Below are positions 53,781 to 63,008 of a stretch of 64,000 nucleotides of DNA, piece after piece (position 1 is the stretch's first letter; every line of letters starts with the position of its first letter). Location: assembly GCF_001424835.1 (NCBI RefSeq), contig NZ_LMCQ01000023.1:127471-191470 (forward strand), written 5' to 3'. Both the position numbers and the translations under genes were made by a program. This DNA is from Variovorax sp. Root318D1. Its GTDB lineage: Bacteria > Pseudomonadota > Gammaproteobacteria > Burkholderiales > Burkholderiaceae_C. The notes below the pieces were generated by a model. It had not been told where the DNA came from and ran no database searches. It was given only the letters and a program-made list of their open reading frames with translations.

Positions 53781-53804
53781 AAGCCCGCTGAACGCGGGCT
53801 TTTT
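53781..53804 (+). terminator. Intrinsic terminator of the DUF349 gene
   Basis: AAGCCCGC (53781-53788), loop TGAAC, GCGGGCTT (53794-53801), then TTT. A clear rho-independent terminator 24 bases after the stop, also able to act for the convergent mtfA. Confidence 0.85.
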
Positions 53805-53831
53805 CATTTCAGTGATCAGCAACTGCGGTCG

Positions 53832-54623
53832 TCAGGCCGTTTCAGGCTGGAAGAATTCATCGAAGAGACGCAGCACCGCCGGGAAATCGCGGGCGAAGTT
53901 CGCACGGTTCACGAAGTAGGCTTCGCAGGCCACGGCAAAGAACTCGCTGATCGACGTCGCGCCGTAATCGTCGAGCCACGGTGGTTCGGCGCCGAAGCGG
54001 TCGGCAAGGATGGTCTTCTCCCGAAAGTCTTCGTAGGCCGGCTGCAGTACGGCCAGCCAGGCTGCGCGGGCTTCGCGTGCACTGCGCTTGCCCGCAAAGC
54101 CGGGCGGCAGCGGCGGACAGCCGTCGGCATCGCCGCCGCGCATGTCGATCTTGTGGGCGAACTCATGGATCACCACGTTGTAGCCGCCGCTCGCCGTGAT
54201 GCTGCTCGCGAGCACGTCCTGCCAGCTCAGCATCACCGGTCCGCGGTCCATGGCCTCGCCGGCCACCACCTCGTCGTATTCATGCACCACCTGCGCTTCG
54301 TCGACGACCTTGCGGCGCGCGACCACCTCGGATGGATGCACCACGATGCCAACGAAATCGTCGTACCAGTCGAGTCCACCCGGGAGGTTCAGCACTGGCA
54401 GCACCGCCTGTGCGGCAATCGCCAGCGCAACCTCGTCGGTGATGACGAAGCCCTGGGTGCCATGAAATTCCTTGTCGCGCAAAAATTCGGCTGCCAGGGT
54501 GCGCAATCGTTGCTGCGCATCGAGAGGCAATGCACCCAGAAAGGCATAGCGCTCGAGCGTGGCGCACCAAGCGGCTTCGGGAATCGGGGGCAGGGCGCGC
54601 AGGCGGCGCAGCCACTTGAACAT
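53832..54623 (-). CDS. mtfA: MtfA-type zinc peptidase
   Basis: 263 residues. Zinc motif 'YNVVIHEFAHKIDMRGGDAD' near residue 150 with a later Glu in 'SISEFFAVACEAYF'. MtfA binds and sequesters the glucose-PTS repressor Mlc in enterobacteria and has aminopeptidase activity; its target in this lineage is unknown. It is the last gene of a minus-strand cluster and starts 8 bases after the lpxH stop. Confidence 0.9.
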   Translation of the reverse strand: MFKWLRRLRALPPIPEAAWCATLERYAFLGALPLDAQQRLRTLAAEFLRDKEFHGTQGFVITDEVALAIAAQAVLPVLNLPGGLDWYDDFVGIVVHPSEVVARRKVVDEAQVVHEYDEVVAGEAMDRGPVMLSWQDVLASSITASGGYNVVIHEFAHKIDMRGGDADGCPPLPPGFAGKRSAREARAAWLAVLQPAYEDFREKTILADRFGAEPPWLDDYGATSISEFFAVACEAYFVNRANFARDFPAVLRLFDEFFQPETA

Positions 54624-54631
54624 GGGCGGCG

Positions 54632-55414
54632 CTAGCGCAGGTCGACGCGCTGCGCGCCGGCGGTGGAAAGGCAGAGCAGCTGCGCACGCGGCGGATGGGC
54701 CGCGGCGTCCCAGTCGCTCAGCACCACGCGCTTGAGGCCGTCTCCGAGGTCGTGGTCGGCGGGGCGGTGGGTGTGCCCATGCACCAGCGTGTGTGCACGC
54801 GCTTGCTGAAGCCATTGGCGGGCGGCGTCGCCGTCCACGTCGGCCCAGCGCGCCGACGGATCGCGCTTGCGGTCTTCGCTTTGCGCGCGCATGGAGCGCG
54901 CGAGCGCGCGGCGATCGACCAGCGGACGCGCCAGGAAGGCCGCCTGCCATTCGGGCGTGCGCACCTGGGCGCGGAACTGGAGGTACTCGGTGTCGTCCAG
55001 GCAAAGAATGTCTCCGTGGCTCAACAGCCAGCGTTCGCCATGCAGCACCAGCACCGTGGGGTCGTCCAAGAGCGTAAAGCCGCATTGGGCGGCGAGCGCC
55101 GGGCCGACAAGAAAGTCGCGGTTGCCATGCATGAAGTACACCGGCAGCCGCTCGGCCGTACGGCGCAGCAATTCAGCGCATTCGGCCTCGAAGCCGGGCA
55201 GGGCGGCCGAGTCGTCGCCCACCCACACTTCGAACAGGTCGCCGAGGATGATCAATGCATCGGCCGGCGTGGTCTGCAAATAGCCGCGCCAGGCCTCGAA
55301 GGTGGCGGGCTCGCCGGCCTGCAGGTGCAGGTCGGAGATCAGGTCGACGGTGCGCCACGCGGGCGGGGCGAGCAGCTCCTTGAAAGCCGCAGGTGCCGCC
55401 ACGTCCGAGCCCAT
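54632..55414 (-). CDS. lpxH: UDP-2,3-diacylglucosamine diphosphatase
   Basis: 260 residues. A calcineurin-like phosphoesterase: 'DLISDLHLQ', 'ILGDLFEVWVGDD', 'MHGNRDFLVG' and 'LVHGHTHRP' supply the metal ligands. It makes lipid X in lipid A synthesis at the inner membrane. The N-terminus is about 20 residues longer than E. coli LpxH. It starts 13 bases after the ppiB stop. Confidence 0.95.
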   Translation of the reverse strand: MGSDVAAPAAFKELLAPPAWRTVDLISDLHLQAGEPATFEAWRGYLQTTPADALIILGDLFEVWVGDDSAALPGFEAECAELLRRTAERLPVYFMHGNRDFLVGPALAAQCGFTLLDDPTVLVLHGERWLLSHGDILCLDDTEYLQFRAQVRTPEWQAAFLARPLVDRRALARSMRAQSEDRKRDPSARWADVDGDAARQWLQQARAHTLVHGHTHRPADHDLGDGLKRVVLSDWDAAAHPPRAQLLCLSTAGAQRVDLR

Positions 55415-55427
55415 GCCGCGCCTGTCC

Positions 55428-55940
55428 TTATTCCGAGACGACCACGGCCTTTTCGATCACGACGTCTTCGAGCGGCACGTCGTCGTGGAAGCCCTTGCGG
55501 CCCGTCTTGACGGCCTTGATCTTGTCGACCACGTCGGTGCCGCCGGTGACCTTGCCGAACACGGCGTAGCCCCAGCCCTGGGCCGAGGGAGCGGTGTGAT
55601 TCAGGAAGCCGTTGTCAGCCACGTTGATGAAGAACTGGGCGGTGGCCGAGTGCGGTGCGCTCGTGCGGGCCATGGCAACCGTGTAGTTGTCGTTCTTGAG
55701 GCCGTTGTTGGCTTCGTTCTCGATCTCAGCGCCGGTGGGCTTTTGCTTCATGCCGGGCTCGAAGCCGCCGCCTTGCACCATGAAGCCGGGGATCACGCGG
55801 TGGAACACCGTGTTGTCGTAGTGACCGTTCTTCGCATAGTTGACGAAATTCTCGGCCGATTTGGGCGCCTTTCCGGCGTCGAGTTCGAGCGTGATCACGC
55901 CGTAGTTCTTGATGTGGAGTTCGACTTTGGGGTTGCTCAT
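55428..55940 (-). CDS. ppiB: Cytoplasmic peptidyl-prolyl cis-trans isomerase (cyclophilin)
   Basis: 170 residues, no signal peptide. Motifs: 'VFHRVIPGFMVQGGGF', 'VAMARTSAPHSATAQFFINV' and 'GYAVFGKVTGG'. Accelerates proline isomerisation during folding. Preceded by a second cyclophilin carrying a signal peptide, 30 bases upstream. Confidence 0.96.
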   Translation of the reverse strand: MSNPKVELHIKNYGVITLELDAGKAPKSAENFVNYAKNGHYDNTVFHRVIPGFMVQGGGFEPGMKQKPTGAEIENEANNGLKNDNYTVAMARTSAPHSATAQFFINVADNGFLNHTAPSAQGWGYAVFGKVTGGTDVVDKIKAVKTGRKGFHDDVPLEDVVIEKAVVVSE

Positions 55941-55970
55941 GAGGGAGTCCTTCTTTCGGATGTTCGGAAA

Positions 55971-56570
55971 CTACTTCGCCAGTGTGGCGGACTTGATGAT
56001 GATGGGCTCGAGCGGCACGTTCTGCATGCCGCCCTTGTTGCCCGTTTGAACGGCGCGGATCTTGTCGACCACTTCGGTGCCGCCCACGACACGGCCAAAC
56101 ACGGTGTAGCCGTAGCCGTCGGGGTTGGGTGCGTTGAGCGAGTCGTTGTTCTTCACGTTGATGAAGAACTGCGAGGTGGCCGAGTTCGGGTTGCCGGTGC
56201 GGGCCATCGCGATCGTGTACCTGTCGTTCTTGAGGCCGTTACTGGTTTCGAGGGCGATAGGCGCGCGGGTCGGCTTTTGTTGCATTTCAGGCGTGAAGCC
56301 GCCGCCCTGGATCATGAAGCCGTCGATCACGCGGTGGAACACGGTGCCGTCGTAGTGCTTGTCCTTGACGTACTGCAGGAAATTCTCGACCGTCTTGGGC
56401 GCTTTCGCCTGGTCGAGCTCGACCAGGATGTCGCCGGCCGAGGTGTCGAGCTTCACGCGCGGTCCGGCCTGTGCGTAGGCGGCGCCAGCGAAGGCCAGGG
56501 CAGAGGCCAGCACCAGCGCGGCGCGGCGGCTGAATCGGGCGGACGGGAAAAGGGATTGGGTCGTCGTCAA
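55971..56570 (-). CDS. ppiA: Periplasmic peptidyl-prolyl cis-trans isomerase (cyclophilin)
   Basis: 199 residues. The N-terminus has a basic region and hydrophobic core ending 'LASALAFAGAAYAQA', a Sec signal peptide. Catalytic region 'VFHRVIDGFMIQGGGF' and 'SATSQFFINVKNN'. The TTG start at 56570 has GGAG six bases upstream; no good ATG exists. Sits with its cytoplasmic paralogue. Confidence 0.92.
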   Translation of the reverse strand: MTTTQSLFPSARFSRRAALVLASALAFAGAAYAQAGPRVKLDTSAGDILVELDQAKAPKTVENFLQYVKDKHYDGTVFHRVIDGFMIQGGGFTPEMQQKPTRAPIALETSNGLKNDRYTIAMARTGNPNSATSQFFINVKNNDSLNAPNPDGYGYTVFGRVVGGTEVVDKIRAVQTGNKGGMQNVPLEPIIIKSATLAK

Positions 56571-56658
56571 GGAAAACTCCGTGTGCGAATGATGTGGGAC
56601 GCGGGCCGTGCAATGCAAGCTGCCGTGGCGCCAATGCACCGTGGCCCGCTGCTTGCAG

Positions 56659-57249
56659 CTACTTGCTCGCGCGGCCGACCGGCTTGCGAGCTTCGGGCGG
56701 TGCTGCCGGCAGGGCCGAGGCATCGGCTTCGGTCTTGGGGGTGAAGATCTGGCGAATCAGCGAGAGCTTGGGCCCGACGCTGGCATTGGTGCTGGCGAAT
56801 TGCTGCGCCCGCACATATTCCTGGGCCGCGAGGCGCGCGTACACATCGCCGAGATTCTCGTGCGCGGTGGCGTAGTTGGGATTGAGTTTGAGTGCCTGTT
56901 CCAGCGCCGCGCGCGCCTGGTCGAACTTGCTCTGCGATGCGTAGAGCGCCGCCAGGTTGTTGTAGGGCTCGGGCAGTTCCGGGAAGTCTTGCGTCAATTG
57001 CGTGAACGCGGCAATGGCCTCGTTCTGCTTTTTCTGTTCGGTGAGGATCACGCCGCGCAGAAAGCGCATCTGCGGGTCGCGCGGCTTGCCGGCGATGTAG
57101 GCATCGGCCTTGGCGAGCGCCTCGTTCGACTTGCCCTGGCGCAGCAAAGTGTTCACGTCGTCGTAGTCGTTGGCGTACGCAGCGGAACCCCACAGGCTGA
57201 AGAGCAGAGCAAAGGCAAGGGAGAGTTTGGTGAATGCGACGTGCTTCAT
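56659..57249 (-). CDS. Periplasmic TPR protein
   Basis: 196 residues. Signal peptide 'LSLAFALLFSLWGSAAYAND', then three to four TPR-like helical repeats, e.g. 'EALAKADAYIAGKPRDPQMR' and 'NLAALYASQSKFDQARAALE'. Probably a periplasmic interaction protein; its partner is unknown. First of the ppiA-ppiB-lpxH-mtfA cluster, divergent from cysS with a 190-bp gap that must hold both promoters. Confidence 0.85.
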   Translation of the reverse strand: MKHVAFTKLSLAFALLFSLWGSAAYANDYDDVNTLLRQGKSNEALAKADAYIAGKPRDPQMRFLRGVILTEQKKQNEAIAAFTQLTQDFPELPEPYNNLAALYASQSKFDQARAALEQALKLNPNYATAHENLGDVYARLAAQEYVRAQQFASTNASVGPKLSLIRQIFTPKTEADASALPAAPPEARKPVGRASK

Positions 57250-57441
57250 GAAGCCTCGGCAGAATTGGGGAAATGCGGGCCTCGAAAACACCCGAAAGGA
57301 CACGGCGGTAGCCGTTTATACTGCGTTGCATTGTAGCCGAGGGGCCATGTCCAACCTCTCGCAGCTACTGTCCCGTCACCCCTGAAATACACCGTCGTTC
57401 GCCCGTGCCGCACGTGCGCGAAGCGACGTTTTCCGAGCCTC

Positions 57442-58818
57442 ATGAGTCTGCGCATCTACAACACGCTCTCGCGTGAACTGGAGGAATTCTCCCCATTGCA
57501 AGCCGGCAAGGTGCGCATGTACGTTTGCGGCATGACGGTGTACGACCTCTGCCACCTGGGCCATGCCCGCTCCATGATTGCGTTCGACCTCGTGCAGCGC
57601 TGGCTCAAGGCCAGCGGCCATGTGGTGACCTACGTGCGCAACATCACCGACATCGACGACAAAATCATCCGCCGCGCGGTGGAGAACGGCGAGACAATCC
57701 GCTCGCTCACCGACCGCATGATCGACGCGCTGCACGAAGATGCCGACGCGCTCGGCATCGAGCGGCCCACGCACGAGCCCCGTGCCACCGACTACATCCC
57801 GCAGATGCTGTCGATGATCGGCACCCTCGAGAAAAAGGGGCTGGCCTACCGCGCCGACAACGGCGACGTCAATTACGCGATCCGCAAGTTCCCGGGTTAC
57901 GGCAAGCTCAGCGGCAAGTCCATCGACGAGCTGCATGCCGGCGAACGCGTGGCCGTGCTCGATGGCAAGGACGACCCGCTCGACCCCGTGCTCTGGAAGA
58001 GCGCCAAGGCGAGCGAGCCTGATGAAGTGAAGTGGGGCAGCGAGTTTGGACCGGGCCGTCCGGGCTGGCACATCGAGTGCTCGGCCATGGCCTGCGAACT
58101 GCTCGGCGAAACGCTCGACATCCACGGCGGCGGCGAAGACCTTCAGTTCCCGCATCACGAGAATGAAATTGCGCAGAGCGAAGGTGCCACCGGCAAGCCG
58201 CTGGCCAATTACTGGATGCACAACGGCTTCATCGTGACCGACAACGAGAAGATGTCCAAGAGCCTGGGCAACTTCTTCTTGATCCGCGATGTGCTCAAGA
58301 AATACGACGCCGAGACCATTCGCTTCTTCGTGGTGCGGGCGCACTATCGCCGTCCGCTCAACTACAGCGACGTGCACTTGGACGACGCCCGCAATTCACT
58401 CAAGCGCCTTTATACGGCGCTCGACCTGGTCGCGCCAGAAGCCGTGACCGTCGACTGGAGCGACCCCTACGCGGCGCGCTTCAAAGCCGCAATGGACGAA
58501 GACTTTGCAACGCCCGAGGCGGTCGCGGTGCTGTTTGATCTGGCGGGCGAGGTGAACCGCACGCAGTCACCCGCGCAGGCCGGGCTGCTGAAGGCGCTGG
58601 GCGGTTGCCTGAACATTCTGCAGAGCGACCCAAAGATTTTCCTGCGCGCGGGCGCCACACTGGACGAAGCCACCATCCAGGCGCTGATTGCGCAGCGCGC
58701 GGCCGCCAAGGCCGCAAAGAACTTTGCCGAAGCCGACCGCATCCGCAACGACCTTCTGGCGCAGGGCATCGTGCTCAAGGATTCGCCTACGGGCACGACC
58801 TGGGCCGCCGCGCAGTGA
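57442..58818 (+). CDS. cysS: Cysteinyl-tRNA synthetase
   Basis: 458 residues. 'CGMTVYDLCHLGHARS' contains the zinc Cys and the HIGH motif; 'NEKMSKSLGNFF' is the KMSKS loop. Zinc site completed by 'HIECSAMACELLG' and 'HHENEIAQSE'. Charges tRNA(Cys). First of a plus-strand run towards lysC. Confidence 0.98.
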   Translation: MSLRIYNTLSRELEEFSPLQAGKVRMYVCGMTVYDLCHLGHARSMIAFDLVQRWLKASGHVVTYVRNITDIDDKIIRRAVENGETIRSLTDRMIDALHEDADALGIERPTHEPRATDYIPQMLSMIGTLEKKGLAYRADNGDVNYAIRKFPGYGKLSGKSIDELHAGERVAVLDGKDDPLDPVLWKSAKASEPDEVKWGSEFGPGRPGWHIECSAMACELLGETLDIHGGGEDLQFPHHENEIAQSEGATGKPLANYWMHNGFIVTDNEKMSKSLGNFFLIRDVLKKYDAETIRFFVVRAHYRRPLNYSDVHLDDARNSLKRLYTALDLVAPEAVTVDWSDPYAARFKAAMDEDFATPEAVAVLFDLAGEVNRTQSPAQAGLLKALGGCLNILQSDPKIFLRAGATLDEATIQALIAQRAAAKAAKNFAEADRIRNDLLAQGIVLKDSPTGTTWAAAQ

Positions 58819-58835
58819 ACGGAACCACGAACCCC

Positions 58836-59486
58836 ATGCCCGCTTCAAAAAATCCGGTGGTTCAGATCTACACGCCGGACTATTGGGAAGAGGCCTGCAA
58901 GCACCTGGCCAAGAAAGACCGTGTCATGAAGCGGCTCATCCCGAAGTTCGGCGATGCCTGCCTCGAATCGCGCGGCGATGCCTTCACCACGCTCGCGCGT
59001 AGCATCGTGGGCCAGCAGATTTCGGTGAAGGCCGCGCAAACGGTCTGGGACAAGTTCGCGGTGTTGCCGCGAAAGCTGACGCCGGCCAACGTGCTCAAGC
59101 TCAAGGTCGACGACATGCGCGGGGCAGGGCTCTCGGCACGCAAGGTCGAGTACCTGGTCGATCTCGCCATTCATTTCGATTCCGGCGCGGTGCACGTCGA
59201 CGCCTGGAAGGACATGGCCGACGAGCTCATCATCGATGAACTGGTCGCTATTCGCGGCATCGGCCGCTGGACGGCGGAAATGTTCCTCATCTTCCACCTG
59301 ATGCGCCCCAATGTGCTGCCGGTCGACGACCTCGGCCTGCTCAATGGCATCAGCGTCAATTATTTTTCGGGCGATCCGGTGAGCCGCAGCGATGCCCGCG
59401 ACGTTGCCGTGGCCTGGGCGCCGTATTGCAGCGTGGCGACTTGGTATATTTGGCGCTCGCTCGACCCGGTACCGGTCGCATACTGA
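58836..59486 (+). CDS. HhH-GPD DNA-3-methyladenine glycosylase (AlkA-like)
   Basis: 216 residues. 'DELVAIRGIGRWTAEMF' is the helix-hairpin-helix and 'LPVDDLGLLNG' holds the catalytic Asp. 'TTLARSIVGQQISVKAA' is the typical early motif. Removes alkylated bases. ATG 58836 is used; GTG 58815 overlapping the cysS stop is an in-frame alternative. No Ada-like N-terminus. Confidence 0.92.
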   Translation: MPASKNPVVQIYTPDYWEEACKHLAKKDRVMKRLIPKFGDACLESRGDAFTTLARSIVGQQISVKAAQTVWDKFAVLPRKLTPANVLKLKVDDMRGAGLSARKVEYLVDLAIHFDSGAVHVDAWKDMADELIIDELVAIRGIGRWTAEMFLIFHLMRPNVLPVDDLGLLNGISVNYFSGDPVSRSDARDVAVAWAPYCSVATWYIWRSLDPVPVAY

Positions 59487-59502
59487 ACAACAGGAGAAGA
59501 CG

Positions 59503-60483
59503 TTGGCGAAACGAACCTTCCTCGACTTCGAGCAGCCCATTGCTGAACTCGAATCCAAGATCGAAGAACTGCGCTATGTACAGACCGAATCGGCGGTCGA
59601 CATCTCGGAGGAAATCGACCAGCTCGGCAAGAAAAGCCAGCAGCTCACCAAAGACATCTATAGCGACCTGACGCCTTGGCAGATCACCAAGATTGCCCGG
59701 CATCCGGAACGCCCCTACACGCTCGACTACGTCAACGAAATCTTCACCGACTTCGTCGAACTGCACGGCGACCGGCACTTTGCCGACGACCTCTCGATCG
59801 TGGGCGGCCTCGCGCGCTTCAACGGCACGCCCTGCATGGTGCTGGGCCACCAAAAGGGCCGCGACACCAGGGAGCGCACCGCGCGCAACTTCGGCATGAG
59901 CAAGCCCGAGGGCTACCGCAAGGCCTTGCGCCTCATGAAGACGGCCGAAAAATTCAAGCTGCCAGTCTTCACCTTCGTCGATACGCCGGGCGCCTACCCC
60001 GGCATCGATGCCGAGGAGCGCGGCCAGTCCGAAGCCATCGGCCGCAACATCTTCGAGATGGCGCAGCTCGAGGTGCCGATCATCGTCACCATCATCGGCG
60101 AGGGCGGCTCCGGCGGCGCGCTGGCCATCTCGGTGGGCGACCAGCTCGTGATGCTGCAGTACTCCATCTACTCGGTGATCAGCCCCGAAGGCTGCGCTTC
60201 CATTCTCTGGAAAACCAGCGACAAGGCCCAGGAAGCGGCCGATGCCCTCGGCATCACGGCGCACCGCCTCAAGGCCCTGGGCCTGGTCGACAAGATCGTC
60301 AATGAGCCGGTTGGCGGCGCGCACCGCGACCATCGCCAGATGGCCGCTTTCCTCAAGCGTGCGCTCAACGATGCCTTCCGCCAGGTCAGCGACCTGAAGC
60401 CAAAGGAACTGCTCGATCGCCGCTATGAGCGCCTGCAGAGCTACGGCCGGTTCAACGACACCAAGGCCGACGCCGGCAGATAA
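59503..60483 (+). CDS. accA: Acetyl-CoA carboxylase carboxyltransferase subunit alpha
   Basis: 326 residues from TTG, with AGGAGA about 6 bases upstream. Starts 'AKRTFLDFEQPIAELESKIE'; core motifs 'FVDTPGAYPGIDAEERGQSE' and 'GEGGSGGALAISVGDQ'. With AccD it transfers CO2 from biotin to acetyl-CoA for fatty-acid synthesis. 16 bases after the glycosylase stop. Confidence 0.97.
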   Translation: MAKRTFLDFEQPIAELESKIEELRYVQTESAVDISEEIDQLGKKSQQLTKDIYSDLTPWQITKIARHPERPYTLDYVNEIFTDFVELHGDRHFADDLSIVGGLARFNGTPCMVLGHQKGRDTRERTARNFGMSKPEGYRKALRLMKTAEKFKLPVFTFVDTPGAYPGIDAEERGQSEAIGRNIFEMAQLEVPIIVTIIGEGGSGGALAISVGDQLVMLQYSIYSVISPEGCASILWKTSDKAQEAADALGITAHRLKALGLVDKIVNEPVGGAHRDHRQMAAFLKRALNDAFRQVSDLKPKELLDRRYERLQSYGRFNDTKADAGR

Positions 60484-60494
60484 GCAAGCGCCCC

Positions 60495-61472
60495 ATGAAC
60501 GAAGCCTTCGAACGCGCGATGGCCGCGTTCGAGCCGGCGCATCTGCCGCTGGCGGTGGGCTTCAGCGGCGGCGCGGATTCCACGGCCTTGCTGGCCGCCT
60601 GCGCATCCGTCTGGCCAGGGCAGGTGGTGGCGTTTCACGTGCACCACGGGCTGCAGGCCGCCGCTGACGATTTCGAACGGCACTGCGCCGCGGTGTGCGA
60701 GCGCCTCGGCGTGCCGCTGGTGGTGCACCGCGTCGATGCCCGGCATGCGCAGGGCGACAGCCCCGAAGATGCGGCCCGGCGCGCCCGGTACGAAGCTTTT
60801 GCGGCAATGGCGCGCGAGGGCGAACCCGCTGGCGCTATCAAATCCATAGCTCTGGGGCACCATGCGGACGATCAGGTCGAAACCCTGTTGCTCGCCCTTT
60901 CCCGGGGCGCGGGTCTTCCTGGCCTGGCTGCGATGCCCGCGCATGCGCAGCGCCACGGGCTCGACATCTATCGGCCATTGCTGGCTGTCCCGGGCGCCGA
61001 TATCCGCGCTTGGCTCGAAGGCCTCGATTTGCCTTGGATCGAGGACCCGACCAACCAGAACGAGCGCTATACGCGCAACCGGATTCGCGCAGTGCTGCTG
61101 CCCGCGCTAGCGCGGACTTTTCCGCAATTCCGCGCCACCTTCGCCCGCAGCATCGGCCATGCCGCGCAGGGGCAGGAATTGCTGAGCGAACTCGCCGCGC
61201 AAGATCTGGCCGTGGTGGGAGATCCGCCCCGTGTCGCAGAGCTGCAAGCGCTTTCGCGCGCGCGGCAGGCCAATGTGCTGCGGCACTGGCTCATGCAGGC
61301 GCACGGCTGTGCGCCCAGCGCGGCGCAGCTGGAACAACTGCTGGACCAGGTTCGCGCCTGCACCACACGTGGCCATCGCATCCACCTGAAGGTGGCCAGT
61401 GGTTTCATCGAGCGCAGGGGCGATTTTCTGCATTGGTACAATTCCGGGCCCTCGCCCAAGGCTTCGCGCTGA
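60495..61472 (+). CDS. tilS: tRNA(Ile)-lysidine synthetase
   Basis: 325 residues. PP-loop 'VGFSGGADSTALLAACAS', then 'ALGHHADDQVETLLLALSRG' and 'WIEDPTNQNERYTRNRIR'. Modifies C34 of tRNA(Ile2) so it reads AUA. The C-terminal domain present in enterobacterial TilS is shortened. Starts 11 bases after accA. Confidence 0.94.
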   Translation: MNEAFERAMAAFEPAHLPLAVGFSGGADSTALLAACASVWPGQVVAFHVHHGLQAAADDFERHCAAVCERLGVPLVVHRVDARHAQGDSPEDAARRARYEAFAAMAREGEPAGAIKSIALGHHADDQVETLLLALSRGAGLPGLAAMPAHAQRHGLDIYRPLLAVPGADIRAWLEGLDLPWIEDPTNQNERYTRNRIRAVLLPALARTFPQFRATFARSIGHAAQGQELLSELAAQDLAVVGDPPRVAELQALSRARQANVLRHWLMQAHGCAPSAAQLEQLLDQVRACTTRGHRIHLKVASGFIERRGDFLHWYNSGPSPKASR

Positions 61473-61539
61473 CGGCTTGCAGGGCGCCGCGCTTGCACTC
61501 CGGCGTGGAGCGGCCCTTTCTTTTTCTCTGAATTCACCC

Positions 61540-62808
61540 ATGGCATTGATCGTTCACAAATACGGCGGTACGTCGATGGGCTCGACCGAGCGCATCAAGA
61601 ATGTTGCCAAGCGCGTCGCCAAATGGGCACGCGCCGGCCACCAGATGATCGTGGTGCCAAGCGCCATGAGCGGCGAGACCAATCGCCTGCTTGGCCTGGC
61701 CAAGGAATTGGCACCAAGCAAATCGAGCGAGGCCCATGGCCGTGAACTCGACATGCTCGCCTCGACCGGCGAACAGGCTTCGTCGGCGCTGCTGGCCATT
61801 GCCCTCCAAGCCGAAGGCATGGAAGCCGTGAGCTACGCGGGCTGGCAGGTGTCGGTGCGCACCGACAACTCGTACACCAAGGCCCGCATCGAGAGCATCG
61901 ACGACGAGCGCGTGCGCGCCGACCTCGACGCCGGCAAGGTGGTTGTCATCACCGGCTTCCAGGGCGTGGACGAAGACGGCAACATCACCACGCTGGGCCG
62001 TGGCGGCAGCGACACCTCCGCCGTGGCCATTGCGGCCGCCATGAAGGCGCACGAGTGCCTGATCTACACCGACGTGGACGGCGTCTACACCACCGACCCA
62101 CGCGTGGAGCCCGATGCGCGCCGCCTCTCGACCGTGAGCTTCGAAGAGATGCTCGAAATGGCGAGCCTGGGATCCAAGGTGCTGCAAATCCGCTCGGTCG
62201 AATTCGCCGGCAAATACAAGGTGCCGCTGCGTGTGCTTTCGAGCTTCACGCCGTGGGACATCGACATCAATGAAGAGGCCAAGTCCGGCACGCTGATCAC
62301 TTTCGAGGAAGACGAAAACATGGAACAAGCCGTTGTATCCGGCATCGCTTTCAACCGCGACGAGGCCAAGATCTCGGTGCTCGGCGTGCCCGACAAGCCA
62401 GGCATCGCGTATCACATCCTCGGCGCCGTGGCGGACGCCAACATCGAGGTCGACGTGATCATCCAGAACCTCAGCAAGGATGGCCGTACCGACTTCAGCT
62501 TTACCGTGCATCGCAATGAGTATGCGAAGACGGTCGACCTGCTGCAGACCAAGGTCATGCCCTCGCTGAACGCGACCGAAATCGTGGGTGACACCAAGAT
62601 CTGCAAGGTCAGCATCGTCGGCATCGGCATGCGCAGCCACGTCGGCGTGGCCAGCAAGATGTTCCGCGTGTTGAGCGAAGAGGGCATCAACATCCAGATG
62701 ATTTCGACCAGCGAAATCAAGACCTCGGTCGTGATCGACGAAAAATATATGGAATTGGCCGTGCGCGCGCTGCACAAAGCCTTCGATCTGGATCAACCGG
62801 CCGCCTGA
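61540..62808 (+). CDS. lysC: Aspartate kinase
   Basis: 422 residues. 'LIVHKYGGTSMGSTERI' and 'TLGRGGSDTSAVAIAAAM' form the kinase site; two C-terminal ACT domains ('GVPDKPGIAYHILGAVADAN' and 'GIGMRSHVGVASKMFRVLSE') give feedback control, typically by lysine and threonine. First step of lysine, threonine and methionine synthesis. Starts 67 bases after tilS; no riboswitch seen in that gap. Confidence 0.97.
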   Translation: MALIVHKYGGTSMGSTERIKNVAKRVAKWARAGHQMIVVPSAMSGETNRLLGLAKELAPSKSSEAHGRELDMLASTGEQASSALLAIALQAEGMEAVSYAGWQVSVRTDNSYTKARIESIDDERVRADLDAGKVVVITGFQGVDEDGNITTLGRGGSDTSAVAIAAAMKAHECLIYTDVDGVYTTDPRVEPDARRLSTVSFEEMLEMASLGSKVLQIRSVEFAGKYKVPLRVLSSFTPWDIDINEEAKSGTLITFEEDENMEQAVVSGIAFNRDEAKISVLGVPDKPGIAYHILGAVADANIEVDVIIQNLSKDGRTDFSFTVHRNEYAKTVDLLQTKVMPSLNATEIVGDTKICKVSIVGIGMRSHVGVASKMFRVLSEEGINIQMISTSEIKTSVVIDEKYMELAVRALHKAFDLDQPAA

Positions 62809-62811
62809 CGG

Positions 62812-62820
62812 TGGCATAAT
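62812..62820 (+). promoter_or_regulatory. Extended -10 promoter of tRNA-Ser
   Basis: TGGCATAAT (62812-62820) fits an extended -10 (TGn + near-consensus hexamer) 14 bases before the mature tRNA. No good -35 was seen, as usual for extended -10 promoters. Confidence 0.5.
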
Positions 62821-62834
62821 CTCGGCTTCTTTCA

Positions 62835-62927
62835 GGAACTGTGACCGAGTGGCCGAAGGTGCTCCCCTGCTAAGGGAGTATGGGGTGTAGAGCCTCATCG
62901 AGGGTTCGAATCCCTCCGGTTCCGCCA
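62835..62927 (+). tRNA. tRNA-Ser (anticodon GCT)
   Basis: 93 bases including an encoded CCA. Acceptor GGAACTG pairs with CGGTTCC; anticodon stem CTCCC/GGGAG holds loop CTGCTAA with GCT at 62869-62871; a long variable arm (TATGGGGTGTAGAGCCTCATC region) and T-loop GTTCGAATC are typical of class II serine tRNA. Reads AGC and AGU codons. Confidence 0.97.
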
Positions 62928-62950
62928 AGCCAAGCGTGTTAACGCTTTAA

Positions 62951-62974
62951 AACGCCCCGCAAGGGGCGTTTTTC
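62951..62974. terminator. Intrinsic terminator after tRNA-Ser
   Basis: AACGCCCC (62951-62958), loop GCAA, GGGGCGTT (62963-62970) then TTTC. It also serves the convergent ABC gene on the other strand (AACGCCCC then GTTTTAAAG). Confidence 0.9.
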
Positions 62975-62982
62975 ATTGGCAT

Positions 62983-63008
62983 GCCCCGCAAGGGGCGTTT
63001 GTCATTGG
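62983..63008. repeat. Second near-identical copy of the terminator unit
   Basis: Bases 62983-63008 repeat 62954-62979 with one change: GCCCCGCAAGGGGCGTTT, then G in place of T, then TCATTGG. The copy runs into the last codons of the ABC exporter gene. It looks like a local tandem duplication of the terminator. Confidence 0.8.
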
